From assembly GCA_037178855.1 (NCBI GenBank), contig JASJZC010000001.1, positions 1,798,001 through 1,862,000 on the forward strand: 64,000 nucleotides of DNA, written 5' to 3'. The notes under the pieces were generated by a model. The model was given only the letters and a program-made list of their open reading frames with translations, had not been told where the DNA came from and did not search any database. Origin of the DNA: Oscheius sp. JU75 (Eukaryota > Nematoda > Chromadorea > Rhabditida > Rhabditidae). The position numbers were made by a program, and so were the translations under genes. Every line of letters starts with the position of its first letter. Position 1 is the first letter of the stretch. This document shows, in pieces, positions 32,919 through 45,213 of the stretch.

Positions 32919-33830
32919 ATGACGTCTTCTTGCGAGACCGGCCTCTTGGGGGCCAATCTGACGCTGAGGAGAGCCATTGAGGACAGCAGAGCCCCCGCCA
33001 CAATCTCCGTCTACCAACAGAGGATCAAGGAGTTCACGAAGTTCTGGTGGTCGAAGTGTCCATACGCCTCTCAAGACAAAACGCGCCTACTCTTTCTGGC
33101 GGAGAAGTTAAAGCTGGGACAATCCAAGATGCTCGCCACCCACGTGGCCGCACAGAATTTCTATCTGGGATGCCTTCAACCCGAGATGAAGGAGATCCAG
33201 AAAGCTCTGCTAGAGACGGCCGCAAGATCAGCAGCTCCAACGCACCATCGAACCAAAATGTGCCCTGAAGACTTCGGACGTCTGATGGAAACCTTACCAA
33301 AGTCAGGAGATTTCGCCGTGAGAAGATCGGCCATAATCGCTCTACTCACGTACCGAGCAGCCTTGCGAATCTCTGAAGCGCTCGCTCTCAAAGGACAGGA
33401 TCTGGAAGTAGTCTCGGATCTCCGCTGGATCGTACACATCACAAAGTCGAAGACGGACCAGGCTGGTCAAGGAGTCAAGGTTCCTTTCGATGTCACGCCG
33501 AAAGAAGACAATCTACTCGCGGAATTTTTGAAGAAGATCAAGAAGAAAGAAGATTACCTGTTCAAGTCTTTCACCACGCCGCGTCCCATTACGTACTCGA
33601 CAGCGTTCGCGGATCTGAAGAAAGCTTTCGCCGAAGCAGGACTGGCTAGCAAGAAGTATACGTCGCACTCGTTCCGAGGAGGAGCAGCCTCAGCCGCCCT
33701 AGAAGCTGGATGGGACTCGACATCAGTCATGGTCACCGGCAGATGGAAGAGCGCAACTGCATTTCAAGCCTACATTCGACCCCAGCCTTTCCCAGTGGCG
33801 CAGATTCTTGGCGATGACCATGTCATCTAA
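32919..33830 (+). CDS. PAT tyrosine recombinase (phage-integrase family)
   Basis: 303 residues from ATG 32919 (MTSSCETGLL); the frame is open upstream into A2. It catalyses integration of the circular cDNA. The N-terminal core-binding part has ATISVYQQRIKEFTKFW. The catalytic residues appear in order: Arg in ALRISEAL (about 150), HSFR (His 250, Arg 253), Trp in GRWKS (about 276, replacing the usual His) and the nucleophile Tyr in AYIRPQ (about 285). No stop or frameshift is visible. It sits 3' of the internal B1-A2 repeat. Confidence 0.9.
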   Translation: MTSSCETGLLGANLTLRRAIEDSRAPATISVYQQRIKEFTKFWWSKCPYASQDKTRLLFLAEKLKLGQSKMLATHVAAQNFYLGCLQPEMKEIQKALLETAARSAAPTHHRTKMCPEDFGRLMETLPKSGDFAVRRSAIIALLTYRAALRISEALALKGQDLEVVSDLRWIVHITKSKTDQAGQGVKVPFDVTPKEDNLLAEFLKKIKKKEDYLFKSFTTPRPITYSTAFADLKKAFAEAGLASKKYTSHSFRGGAASAALEAGWDSTSVMVTGRWKSATAFQAYIRPQPFPVAQILGDDHVI

Positions 33831-34176
33831 TTTCAGGCCCCAAAGAACCCAGATCGGTTAGCTTGTTCTCTTTCCGCTAATAATTTATCACAATTTTCAT
33901 ACACCGCGTCCAGTTGCGGACATCCGGGTCTCTTGCCACGGCGCTTACTTCGAAGTCTCGTTTTCCACAAGAATCGACGTTTTCAGCCAAGTCTTGTTTC
34001 TCTCTACTACGGTTATCTTGGTTCTAATTTTCTCTCCTCTAAAACGGCATTGTTACCTCATCGCGACTTATTGTTTTGTTTCTTTAATATTGTTTATTTC
34101 CCCTACCCTTTACGATCCAACACTGAGTGGCTTTTTACTTACTTTTGGTGTCGCTCGACATTGTCAGATACGAAAA

Positions 34177-34263
34177 CGAATGAAGCGTCCTCCTGCCAAA
34201 GCCCAAAACATAGTTTTTCTCGTAAAGAACGAGATGATAATCGAAGAGAGAGAAGAGAAAAGT
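34177..34263 (+). repeat. PAT split repeat B2, right end
   Basis: 87 bp with no visible difference from B1; the right boundary of the element. The 346 bases between the recombinase stop and B2 are unique 3' sequence. Confidence 0.9.
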
Positions 34264-36255
34264 ACTGCGAAATCCAGTCACAAAGAAAGAAACAGGTTTG
34301 GACATGTTATTGTCACATGTTTTCACTACGTTATCCTTTTTCAATGGATTTCATAGTCTTTTTACTCTATTTTATGGCCAAAAGGGCTAGCCAGAAGCTG
34401 GAAGACGCACAATGACCGTGAGAAAAGACTGTAGACAGGAAGAACGTCGGGATGGATTAAGAACATTGGTCTTGAACTCTCTATACATCATTTTAGGGAT
34501 CATTTGGCTTAGGGAACCAAAAAGTCGACAATTATGAAGAAACAGCTTAGGTAATCGATAAGAAAACAGAAAGAACACTGGTGATACAGAGATTCATATA
34601 AAGATCGGCGAGAGTTTAAGGTTTTCAGAGTTTTTTCGGCATATTTTTAGATTCTACTATACAGTTTAAGCCAAGAGAGTATCCCCTAGATAGTTGTCTT
34701 TAAAAAAAGACTGGAGCACTAAAAATAACTTAAAATATGAGGAGAAGAATTTGGAACCAGAGTTTTCCAGTCTATTTGCAGGCATGTTTTACTATTTTTT
34801 GCGGAGTTTTTTGCGGAAAATATTCTTCACACTCTAATCTACCAGAAGAAACTAAAAATGATGATTTCAAAGCAGTGATATGAAAAAAAGCCCTGCGTCA
34901 CTGGCTGCCCTGTCTTCTCTGCCCCCTCTGCATTTCGCGCGCTCTCTAATTTTAAAATTCGTCTCTTGTCGCGTCCCGAGAGAACGGGGGCAGGCTTACT
35001 CGCAGAACAGTGGTCATCTGGCACTGATTGACTGACTACTTTTCACCGAAAACTGCTACTTTTTCCTCTCTCACTCTTGAAGCTCACCGCAAAATCGATA
35101 TATTCATGTTTCAGCAAGAGTTTGTCACAGAAATCCCCGGAAAACGAAGGGAATTTCCCCGGTGAAGGGCCTTATACCACCCCGCCAGCATTCTTAGACC
35201 TTTTTTGACCATTTCCACGAATTCTTTACTTAATATGACCATTTTCATAGAGAAAATCGTTAGTTCTGGTCGCAAATGTTGTATGCTTTTGCATAATTTT
35301 TGTTGCTTTACGGAGACTGTCAGCGCTCGCCTCATTGTTTTTCCAGTCTTTTCTCCGTAAAATAAGCGAAAGAATGCTATAAAAGAGCAGTTACGTCGTT
35401 AAATGACCGCGTGAAGTCCTAATCTTATCAATACCGAGCAAATAAAGAGGTGTTCGCTTCCGATTTCTCGGCTCTCGACTGATTACCCGATCTTTTCGTG
35501 TTTTCTCATATGACATAAATTTCTTGACACTCAAAGAAGGCTTGAAGTGGACCGGAAAAGACCAAAAATAGGCGGGAGCAAACAATCTACGAGCCAGACG
35601 TCGCGTATCTCTAGCACTTTCTTCCTGGTCTTGGTTTCAGTGATTTTTATTGGGTTTCTTTCCAATTTGGGGAGACAGAGGAGGCTAGACTTTTTGACAC
35701 TAAACTCAGAGAGAATCTTTCAGTGTGTAAGAAAGGGACAGACAAAGTGACAGAGACATTCAGAAGCAACAGAAAACTGAAACAGTAATGGTGATACGAG
35801 AGTGATAGCGACAGGAGTTTGGACAGAAAGAGAGAAAGAGATAGAGACTGAAACTACCTCCCACGAGCTCATAATTTTTTGCCTTTCTTCCGGTTTACTC
35901 ATACTCTCACTCTGCACTCAAGGCGTCAAAGTGTTAGCCGCGTCCACCCAGTTCTCCGCGTGCCAAGGGACAGCTGTTCGTTTTAAGAGAGTCCCTCCGG
36001 TTTCTATTCGATTTAATGGGCTCTTCGGGTCTGAGGAGAGATACGAACAGGCATAATCTTCCATGTTCCACACATTATTCCAACAGTTACGCGCCATTTT
36101 TGTACTCTCCCTGTCTCTGTGTCTCCCTTACCCATTTCCCTAATCTCTAGCCCGTTTCAGATAGTCTCCCGTTCTGTCATCGTCAATTTTCTAGTCGATA
36201 GGTACCGAAGAATCCGGAATATTTCTAGTCGTCTTACCTTTTCCGCCATGTGGAG
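34264..36255. other. Intergenic, upstream of unc-73
   Basis: 2 kb of AT-rich sequence with no convincing exon. It must contain the main unc-73 promoter and perhaps untranslated first exons. I saw no RNA gene and no clear repeat. Confidence 0.4.
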
Positions 36256-39200
36256 ATGACGGAGCACAAGGTGAGTTCAATTCGGGATAAAAACTTGACA
36301 TTGTAGTTTTGCGATATCTTGCAAAGTTGTAGAGCGGATCAAAGTCTACAACTTCCAGAACATCACAGGTTTCGAAAATGTATTCCTGTACCCGAAAAGT
36401 ATACCGATAGCTTGATTAGCAGCGCATACGTATTCTTTTTGTTTTCCTTCAAAACGCGCAAATATAATTAGTTCCTGATCCCGGGACGACCCTAACAGAC
36501 TGCGGGCGATAATCCTCCCAGCCGGGAGAGCGAGAGAGAGAGACAGTATGTCTCTCGCTCATGCTCAAGAGCGTAGACAACAAAACGCCCATCTGCCACT
36601 ATAGCCAATGTGACCTTGTCACCTAATAGCACGAGAGAGAGATTTGAATCTCACGTATGGGTCAATTGTAAACTGAAAATTGTGTTTTTAGCTGGTCCTC
36701 CCACGAGCAGAGGAAGTGCTACCGGCACTGAGAGAAGGCGTCGCTCTTCTGCCGGGCTGTAGGGATCGACAGTCTCGACCTTTAATATTTATTCCCTCGA
36801 AAGAACAATCTGTCAATGGGGAGAGCTTCCGGAACGTTCTTCTCTATCTCTATGAGGCAACAGCCCACGATGCGAGGGAGAACGGGACAGTTATCGTAAT
36901 AGACATGCGAGGAAAGCAGCCGTCGAGTAATCTGAAGATTTTTCTGAAGGCGGTTGATGTGAGTTGGCAAAAAAACAAAGAGACAGTACACTCCCATCTA
37001 TTTTCAGGATCTCTGCGGCCAGGCCAATGTACATAGTGCCCTAGTCATCAAACCTGAAAAGTTCTGGGACAACAAGAAGGCTCAACTGTCGACGGGTACG
37101 ACCAAGTTTGAGATACAGTGGATTCCCTACGAGCAGCTTGTTCGATTTGTGGATGTGACCCAGATACCAAAAGAGCTTGGCGGAGCTTATCCCTACAACC
37201 ATTCCGAGTGGCTGCAAGCTAGAATTGTGAGTCACTACTGTCACTGTTACTGTCAACTTTTTTTTAGGAGCTGGAGCGTTGGATCTGGAAGGTCATCAGC
37301 ATTTTGAAGGGTCTCGAAGAGCAGAGGAAACTCTGCGAAAGTGACCAGACCTTTGGTGACGTCTCCTCTGTCAAGGTATGTAAACATTCTGCCAGTTCAA
37401 GACTCTTTCAGCGTCTAATCGACGGTCACAATGTCATTCGTGAACGTATCCTGAACCTCTGTCCTGTAGATGCCATTCTTGCCGAGCATAATAACGTGAG
37501 TAAACATTTTTTTTTTAGATAATGTTCCGGGTTTAGGTGTCCCTCCTGATTCAGAATCCCCAGAATGGAGTGCACAACCCTGATCTCATGGCCTCTTTGC
37601 CTCACATGAAAACGTTACAGGACCGCATAGCGACGATAAAGTGAGTAGTATCTTTGTCACCTACTTTCGGGCATTAGACTACATTTTCATTTCATGCTAT
37701 GTACTGCAGAACTGTAGAGCAGATCAAGCGCTAAAACTTTACAAAACATCAGAATGTAAGAAAATATCGTCTTCGATCCTGAAAGACACAAATTTATGTG
37801 AAAGACCTGCAGTAGGCTGCCGCTCGGAAAAAAACTGGTCTAGCAGCTGGTAAACAGCTGGCTTTTACCATTTTATCTTTCAGAGAGGAAGTTTTTCACG
37901 TCTGGAAAGAACGCTATGAAAAACTGGAGAATATCTATCAGTACAAGCTCTATGAGCAAGATGCTGAAGAGGTAAGAGTCTCCATTCCCAGTATATACAC
38001 AAAAAACTTTCAGAAACTACGATGGATGCAAAAACATATAGATAATCTTACCCAGAGCATGAACAGCATTGGTAGTAATGAGGCTGAAGCTAGCAAATAT
38101 CAGCGGGAATTCGATGACATCGAAAAGGCTGTCAGGGTATGTCTTGTCTCTCTGTCTCTTTTAACTAAACTTCCAGAACTCCGACGTGACTATCGAGCAG
38201 CTCACCACCCGATCTGGAAGGTTAAAATCTACTGGAACTCCCCATCGGAGCAAGGTGGACCGGATGGATCAGCGTGTTCGAGAGGAATGGGAACATCTGA
38301 AACTGATGCTGATCAAGAGAAGGACCATCGTCACCTCGGCAGTGGCATTTTTCCGCTGTTTAGGGAAGGTGAGTGATGTTTCCGAATAGAGATGAACAGT
38401 CTTTCCAGTACAACTCCCGGTACAGAACCTGGCTCGAGCATCCTGGCGTCGATGCGGCGAGAATTGACTCCACAGACGACGCCCAACTGGACCAGGCGAT
38501 TCGAACCCACCAGGAATTCTGGCATCAGGTGGAAGGAATCTATGCCGAGGCTGTTCAGAAAGCTAGTGAACTAAAGCAGCAGCTGCGGGCAGTTGATGCG
38601 ACGGAAGGACAACAGGCCGTGGGTCAACGAATACAAGATCTTGGCAGAGCCCAGAAACAGCTTCATGATATTTGGAGGGACAATAAGGTGGGCAGTTCTG
38701 TCATTGTTTTCGCTTTTCTACCTGCGAAGACAAGCGATCAAAGCTTTTGACCTCTTACCCTTTTCAAATCGTCTTCAGGTAAAGCTACATTCAATGCTGG
38801 CACTGACCGCTTTCCATTCGGATACCCAGCGGGTACTGGAGTGGCTGAACGAGCACGGAGATCCCTATCTGACCAAAAACACTCGAATCGGTCAGTCCTT
38901 CCAGCTGTTCTTTGTTAGCTTCTCCATTCAGGTGACACTGAGGAACAGGCCAAGCAGTTGCAGCGCAACCACGAGCAGTTTCGAAGAATAGCCGAGAACA
39001 CCTACGTGAACGCGGAGAAACTGTTCGCGGCTAGCAACATGATAGCAGAGTCTGGAGTGACTGATTCGGAAGAGATGAGGAGACTGTTGGGAGATCTGGA
39101 AACACGATTGGGAACGTTCAGAGCCAAATGTGATGTCAGGTGAGTGATAGAGACAGAGACAGAAACTGACCGACTTTTTCCAGGAAAGCCATCCTCGACC

Positions 39201-42200
39201 ACTCGCTCCTTTTCCACATCCATTTTAATGAGATGATCGTTTGGTACACCAATATAGAGGCCAAATACGGTCAACGAGTAACCTCGAGTGATCTCAACGA
39301 GGCCGAAGCAGCCAAAGAAGAATGGGTGACCGAGAATGACGCCACAGCTGGAGCCTATGCCACGACGATGGGCGAAGGAACCATGCTCATCAACGAGCTC
39401 CGAGCGAACCAGAACAGCTTCAAGGTGGACTACAGTCAGGCCATTGACAAGGTCTTGGACATGATCAAGCGGCTGGAAGACACCAATGCCCGGTTTGTGA
39501 GCAGATGGAGTGTGCAGAGACAGATTCTGGATGTGTCCTGTAGCTATGCCGGCTTCGTTAGAGATGTTCGGGAGGTCCTGAACCAGATTTCGGTGAGTAC
39601 GAAAGACATGATAGAGAGACATGGACAGTTAGACAGAGACTACAGATAGTTAGAAAGGCTGGACAGAGACAGTGAGAGAGACATATGGACAGTTAGACAG
39701 AGACACTGAGAGACAGATAGAGATGATCGAAGTCCTCCGTTGTAAACACTACCCTCTGACCCATTCCGGTTTTCCCCCTCATACCGGATCCTTCGAAAAC
39801 AAACCCCTGATTTCAGAGCTGGGAACAGGACATGCGTGGGATGATCGAATCTCCGACGTTTATGGAAAATGCCTACAAAGTTAAGCCATTCCATGAGGAC
39901 AACTACATCAAGGTCAAGGAAGCCGTCGGACAGATCAAGAACATTAGCAAGGAATTACTGCAAGCTATTCATGGGAACCAGCTGACGGACATGAAAACTC
40001 GTGAGGGACACCTGGTCGTGACTGTGATCCAGGATAACACAAAAGTGCTGGACAAGGCTGAGAGACAGGTCACTCAGGTAAGTATTTCCAATAGAGATAG
40101 ACGATTTTTTTCGCTTCAGATAGCCCAAGACACGTCGGACAGGATAGAGCACGCTCTCCGGTACAATCAGGTGAGTCCTTGGAGTAATTCTACTCTTAGA
40201 ATAGAGACAAAAGTTTTGCTTTAATAGGCTCATAATCGGTCAAAATAAAAGAGATGGCAAAAAGGTGTATCGGGAATCGAACCCGATTGACAAACGAGGG
40301 CGCCAATCACTGCACTATCCGAGCAAAATATAGTTGTTTTTTGAGACAGTAAACAAACTGTTCCAATACCAGGACTACGATTTTATTACTTCAAGTGAAG
40401 TTAATTGTCAAAGTTTTCCTATCTTCTAATGTAACTTGTATTCACTCTCGTTTTATTGTTTCTTTTTTAAATTCCATATTCTATAATATACGCAGAAAGT
40501 CAGATCCCGATAAGCCTTGCAACAATGTTTGTTTTGTATTTGCACTTTTCTTTCTCTTATTAATAGGCAGTCTTATCAGCCGGGTCATTATTTCCCATGC
40601 TTACAGGGAGAGTGTTTTCTCCTCTTAGTACAGTGACAGACCGGAAACACTGAGCTGGCTAGTTTTTGGCAGCTGTTTTGACAGCTGATTTCCGAACTTT
40701 CAGTCGATTTTCATCATTTTCAGCTCTGGAAAACTGCCAACGAAGTGCTTCGTTCATATGAGGAGCTCGAGAGCCACATGTACGACATAGGAGCCATCCC
40801 GGACAAGCTGCTAGACAGTCATCTGGCTGCCGAGAAGCACTCAAAGTTGAAAGCCAATCTGGAGAAAGCTGGTCCATCGAAAACGTTCTTTGACAAGGCC
40901 AACGATCTCCTGATGAGCAACAAGATCCCGCGCGAATACATCACTCAGCTGAATGAGAAGGTCACGAATGGATGGAGAAGGCTCTGTGCGTTGACTGAGG
41001 AACGGCACAAGCTGTTACATACGGCTGTGATGCACTACAAGACGACGGATAGTTTGGAGCCGATTCTGGATCAGCTGGAGAGGAGGTGTGCGGTGAGTTA
41101 TGGGAGAGAGAGACAGTGACAGTGGCAGTGAGAGACAGACTCATTCTGAACTGTTCCAGGCACCCTCCAAGCACGTCTGTAACCGTGAATGCCCCGAAAA
41201 GGACCTGGAAAAGACGGCAGAACTGATCAACCTCGACCTCAGTAAGCACGAGGAATGGAAGGAAAGGTTCGTCAAGTCGTTCCTCCACGCACAGAAGACA
41301 AGCGATTGTTTCCTCAAATACATCCAGAGATGGGAGAATGACAGGAATTCGAGGGAGATGTAAGTCTTTTTTTCTTATTTTTGAGAGTTATTCTTTTACA
41401 GAAACCAACGAATTCGAGACGTCCACGAACGAAAGGCTGCTCTTCGAGACCGTCAGTCCAGAATCTTCGAAATGTGGACGGTTAAGAAGAAAAATCTCGA
41501 AAGTTGTCGGATATATGTGCTTTTTGAAGCGGAGAAGAAGGAGAATCTGGATTGGCTAGATGGAGAGGGCCGAGCAGAACTGAGGCGGTTCCGAAACCAT
41601 GCCAAACAACAGCACCAAAATGAACAAAATGACACGATTTTGGAGGATTTCAGTCTATTCAAAATTACTGTCAAGGAGAGGAGGGCAAATATCCAGACAC
41701 TATTGACCGTCTCCGCAGATATCTTAGTCGACACTCTGGAGCACCAATCGGATATGGAAAAGGGAATGGCTCAGGTAGGAGACAAACAGAGGGACGGAGA
41801 GACAGTAGAATACTGACAATTACAGAGAGACAGTTAAACAGAGGCAGATGATAGAGAGACAAGGACAGGGAGAGAGAAGCAGAGAGACAGTGTGACAGAG
41901 AGATAATAAGGACGCGGGAGACAAAGAAACAAGAAGAGAGAGACAGACAGGGAGACAGAGAGACATACCCTTTGCAGATCCGCGATCGTTTCGAGCAGTT
42001 CTTCCGTACTGTAGCTGACTGTGAGGCGAGTCTTCGTGGTGGTAGACCTATCGGAAGCAAAGATGAACTTTCTCTGGACAGGAATTCTGATCACAGTGTA
42101 GGAGAGCGAATGGAAGCCGCGAGTACGGTAGTCAGCAAGGAGATGAAGAAGATGAGGTAGGCTACTGCCACAATTGTCCACTGTCCCTCTATCCCTAATT

Positions 42201-44567
42201 TATTGCTGAACAATTACTGTAACATTTTTTCAAAACAAAAGTTCGAACCGAAATTGCTTTTGAATTATTCGTAATTCAAAGCTTTACTTGTCGCATATGA
42301 TCCTATTGTCCTTTTGTCAGCCCCAAAAGTAGCAGCTACTCAAGTGTGTTCAAATAACGTCAGTCGATTTAGGAAGCCGGTAGAGGAACTGATCCAGACA
42401 GAGCGCGAGTACGTCAAGAGTCTCCAGAAGTGCGTCGAGACCTACATCCGCGAATTCGACTCGGCTGCCGCCAATCTGCCACTGCCATTGAGAGGAAGAC
42501 GCGCGGAGATCTTCATCAACATCGAGGAGATCTTCGAGTTCCATTCCAAGTAAGTCTCTATCTCTCTGTCTCTCTGTATCTGTCTATAGCGTACCGTCTT
42601 CTTATGAATGTCTGTAGTCTACCGTCTCCTGCCTCTTTGTAAGACTGTCAATAGTCTACCGTCTCTTGTCTCTCTGTGACTGTCAATAGCCTACAATCTT
42701 CTTTCTCGCTGCCTCTGTTCTTTCACTCATTCTGTTTTCCAGGATCTTCCTGGCCGAGCTGCTCAAGTACGAGAACGATCCCGAGGCTGTCGGTTGTTCC
42801 TTTACCTTCCACGTCGACTGTCTCAGCCGTCTCTACACCAAGTATTGCTCTATCAAGGACATGAGCACGCACCAAGAGATCATGCTTCTGCCAGAGACGT
42901 TAAACTTTTTCGGCCAGCTGCGCGATAAGTACCAAATTGAGACGCTGGACTCGATGCTGATCAAGCCCGTGCAGAGAATCATGCGCTACCAGCTGATGAT
43001 CGGGGAGCTGCTCAAGATGACCGAAACCCTCGTCCACGCCGACAGCAACATTCAGCACAACGTTGATGAGATCCGTGATGCCTACGAGGTCGTCCTCAGT
43101 GTGCCGAAGCGAGCCAACGACATCGTGCATCTGAACAGCTTGGATAGAGACAAGCTGAATGTGACAGGAGAATTCGTCATGCAGGACACGCTCACAGTCT
43201 GGGACTCCAAATCCTACATCAAGAAGAGCAAAGAGAGACAGGTCTTTCTCTTTGAGTTGGCTATTGTCGTGGCGAAGAAGCTGGACATGCCGTCGAAGAG
43301 CGTCCGATATGTGCCGAAGGGAAAGCCGATTTTGGTGAGTCGAGGGTCTGGGACAGAGAGACAGAGAGATAGAGAAACATAGAAGAAGATCAATAGAGAG
43401 ACAGAGAGACAGAAATACAGACGGAGATTGAAGAGACAGAGAGACAGCTGACTGATTCCCTGTTTTCCAGCTCAACTCGATCACCGTCGTGGAACACGTG
43501 GAAAATGACGTCTGTCGCTTCGGAATCCGCATCGGCAACGAGTCCTCCAACGACAATCGCATCGACTTCAAGGCTAAGGACGAGAAGGAGAAGATTGCTT
43601 GGGTCCGAAGGATTCGCGAAAACCGTGCCGGCCTTTCCGTCAATCTCGAGTCTGGCTGGGAGAATCGCAGTCTCGGCAGTAGCAGCAACGGCACGGGTGC
43701 GACACAGCGCAGCTCGAAAATCTCCTCGGCCTCCTCGGATCGACACTCACGCGACGCCGAAAGCATCTCGTCGAACGAGCAAAGGAACTCCATTCACAGC
43801 TGCGGAAGCAATGAGGTTATTCCCGAATTTACTATTGCTAAGAAAGGGGGCAAGCAATCTGTAGAATTCGCTGCGAGACTCGCGGGACAACCTATATAGT
43901 TTTGGGAGGGCTCTTACCGTAAAGGATAACATAAAATTGCCATCCTACTGTCCGATTCGCTCTCACCTATACTCTTGCCTCTGCTATTCTACTCCTGCCC
44001 GACCAGTCCTTCTTATAGTCTTTCCTGTCACTAAAGTCTATCATCCTTCTTTGCACTTGTTACCATCTCCTTACCGACATGTTCCTGCATTCGTTCAATA
44101 TCCATTCTGTGCTTTTTATCCTGTTTCACACCTTCTTTATCTGGGCGTTCTGTCTCTTCGACTCTCCGTCTCTCTTCTCTGCCTCTCTATTTTTCAATCG
44201 CTTTGTCTCTCTGTCTCTCTATCTCTCTATTTTTCAATCTTTGTCTCGCTGTCTCTTTATCTCTGTACTTGCATGGACTTTTGTGTGTCACTCATCTCTA
44301 AACTAACACCAAAACCCGCAAAAGAGTCCCCCTAGAAACCAAGCTATTCCTGGAGCCAATAGCCTCGAAACTGATGCCAATATTGTTAGACTCCCATGGT
44401 ATGGGGTAAACTCGAATTGGAGCCAATTATAAGGGGAAAGATTGTCCAGTACTATCTATAGATCATTCTGTCAAATTTAGGACTTGGAAAAGGAGGAGAC
44501 GAAAGAAGACGAGACCACCACAGTGGAGACGATAGAGAGAATGAGCGTAGCTGATTCCAAAGACTGA
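36256..44567 (+). CDS. unc-73: UNC-73/Trio, N-terminal GEF1 unit
   Basis: About 23 exons from ATG 36256, giving about 1616 residues, close to the C. elegans GEF1-only isoform as I remember it. Exons: 36256-36270, 36692-36958, 37008-37226, 37268-37375, 37412-37495, 37537-37640, 37884-37971, 38014-38136, 38177-38368, 38409-38687, 38779-38890, 38932-39139, 39184-39592, 39817-40077, 40120-40170, 40724-41092, 41160-41359, 41402-41774, 41978-42156, 42364 (or 42373)-42549, 42743-43334, 43471-43815, 44481-44567. Trio proteins activate Rac/RhoG in axon guidance and cell migration. The CRAL-TRIO domain reads ALVIKPEKFWDNKKAQL and YNHSEWLQARI; spectrin-like helices span residues about 200-1200. DH1 has ELIQTEREYVKSL and the catalytic-helix motif [15 protein letters not shown]1 follows to about 1520. 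Phases close except for the acceptor choice at exon 20. Confidence 0.88.
40263..40326 (-). repeat. tRNA-like sequence with perfect B box
   Basis: On the minus strand an A-box-like TAGTGCAGTGATTGG is followed by TCGGGTTCGATTCCCGA, a perfect T-arm. The predicted acceptor strands do not pair and no 5-bp anticodon stem forms, so I call it a tRNA-derived element rather than a tRNA gene. It is in an unc-73 intron. Confidence 0.5.
41775..41977 (+). repeat. Intron that is almost wholly GAGACAGA polypurine
   Basis: Nearly all of this 203-base unc-73 intron consists of GAGACAGA/GAGAGACAG units. Only the splice ends depart from it. Confidence 0.85.
43335..43470 (+). repeat. GAGACAGA polypurine intron
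   Basis: The intron between the DH1/PH1 exons is mostly GACAGAGAGACAGAG units up to the acceptor. Confidence 0.8.
43471..43899 (+). CDS. unc-73: unc-73 GEF1 exon with alternative stop
   Basis: This exon finishes PH1 (AWVRRIRENRAG) and a Ser-rich tail. If the donor after NE (GAG|GTTATT at 43816) is not used, it reads on to a stop at 43897, adding VIPEFTIAKKGG... and ending GQPI. If the donor is used, the phase-0 end fits exon 44481, or exon 49005 of the SH3 region. It is therefore the likely branch point between GEF1-only and full-length proteins. Confidence 0.6.
   Translation, partial: LNSITVVEHVENDVCRFGIRIGNESSNDNRIDFKAKDEKEKIAWVRRIRENRAGLSVNLESGWENRSLGSSSNGTGATQRSSKISSASSDRHSRDAESISSNEQRNSIHSCGSNEVIPEFTIAKKGGKQSVEFAARLAGQPI
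44481..44567 (+). CDS. unc-73: unc-73 GEF1-specific terminal exon
   Basis: 29 codons after a TTTAG acceptor, encoding an acidic tail DLEKEETKEDETTTVET... and a TGA stop. Phase 0 fits the 43815 donor. A poly(A) signal follows about 105 bases later, so this ends a GEF1-only message. Confidence 0.7.
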   Translation, partial: DLEKEETKEDETTTVETIERMSVADSKD

Positions 44568-44671
44568 TTCGTAGGAGCTCAAAACAGTGACATACACATA
44601 TACAGGAAAACAATCTCATTCACGTTACATGTATATTTACAAAAAACCGGACGGAAGGATAATCATGATTT

Positions 44672-44677
44672 AATAAA
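44672..44677 (+). terminator. Poly(A) signal of the GEF1 unit
   Basis: AATAAA 105 bases past the stop at 44567 and about 0.5 kb before the first candidate exon of the GEF2 unit. Confidence 0.6.
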
Positions 44678-44884
44678 GTTTTAATACGTAACCTTTATGT
44701 TGTGAATACTTGTGAAATAATCAACCTCTGGCTCTTTTGTCCAGAACTGAGACTATGCTCAACCCATTAAAACCAGCCGTTACTCCGGATGCTCAGCTCC
44801 TCATTACCGGCCGCTTTTCTCCTCTTCCGTCAGCAGTTTCCAAACTTTTTAAGTCCATTCACCCAGAGCTCCAGAGGGTCATAG

Positions 44885-44942
44885 AGACAGATAGAGAGAG
44901 AGAGAGAGAAAGAGAGAGAGACAGAGAGAGAGAGAGAGGGAG
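44885..44942 (+). repeat. (GA)n microsatellite
   Basis: About 58 bases of GA with a few interruptions, between the GEF1 poly(A) signal and the MMRSC exon. Confidence 0.9.
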
Positions 44943-45171
44943 CTCACACTCACTAAAAGCGTGTCTCTCTGTTGTAATGGCTGCTGGATGAGCGCGCCTG
45001 TCGTTCGTCCCGTCGCCGCGCCTCACTTCTCGCCCCGGTTCACGGCGCCACGTGTGTCGCCCTGTCCAATTATTATACAGCAGTGACCACATCTAGCATC
45101 ATCTAATCGTATTCGTGAATTTCAACAAGTTCCGCCAAGACTATCTAAACCTCCAAGGTGCGCGCAAAGCG

Positions 45172-45213
45172 ATGATGCGCAGCTGTTTTGGATGTGTCCG
45201 GCGCCACCCGAAA
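45172..45213 (+). CDS. unc-73: Candidate first exon (MMRSC) of SH3-GEF2 isoform
   Basis: Fourteen codons, [14 protein letters not shown], followed by GTGAGTTT. The exon ends in phase 0 and so fits the SH3 exon at 49005, skipping 47714. It lies 0.5 kb past the GEF1 poly(A) signal in a locally GC-rich region that could be an internal promoter. Two cysteines beside Arg/His could be lipid-modified, which is only inference. Confidence 0.45.

Larger units (their letters stand above)
29651..34263 (+). mobile_element. PAT-type tyrosine-recombinase (DIRS-order) retrotransposon
   Basis: A 4.6-kb element with the order A1, gag-like ORF, RT-RNase H ORF, B1-A2, recombinase ORF, B2. The split direct repeats (A1/A2 131 bp, B1/B2 87 bp) and a tyrosine recombinase in place of an integrase place it in the DIRS order. 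The layout matches PAT elements, first described from the nematode Panagrellus. It has no long terminal repeats. Flanking bases read ...CAGCTAAA before A1 and ACTGCGAAATCC after B2, with no target duplication, as expected for recombinase-mediated insertion. All three ORFs are open and the repeat copies look identical, so the insertion is probably recent. It lies between the zinc-finger gene and unc-73. Confidence 0.9.

Noticed and set aside
33933-34415. Open frame across the right end of the PAT element
   Set aside because: It crosses the B2 boundary into flanking DNA and shows no domain.
40263-40326. Functional tRNA gene
   Set aside because: The T arm is perfect, but acceptor and anticodon stems do not pair, so it is listed as a tRNA-like element only.
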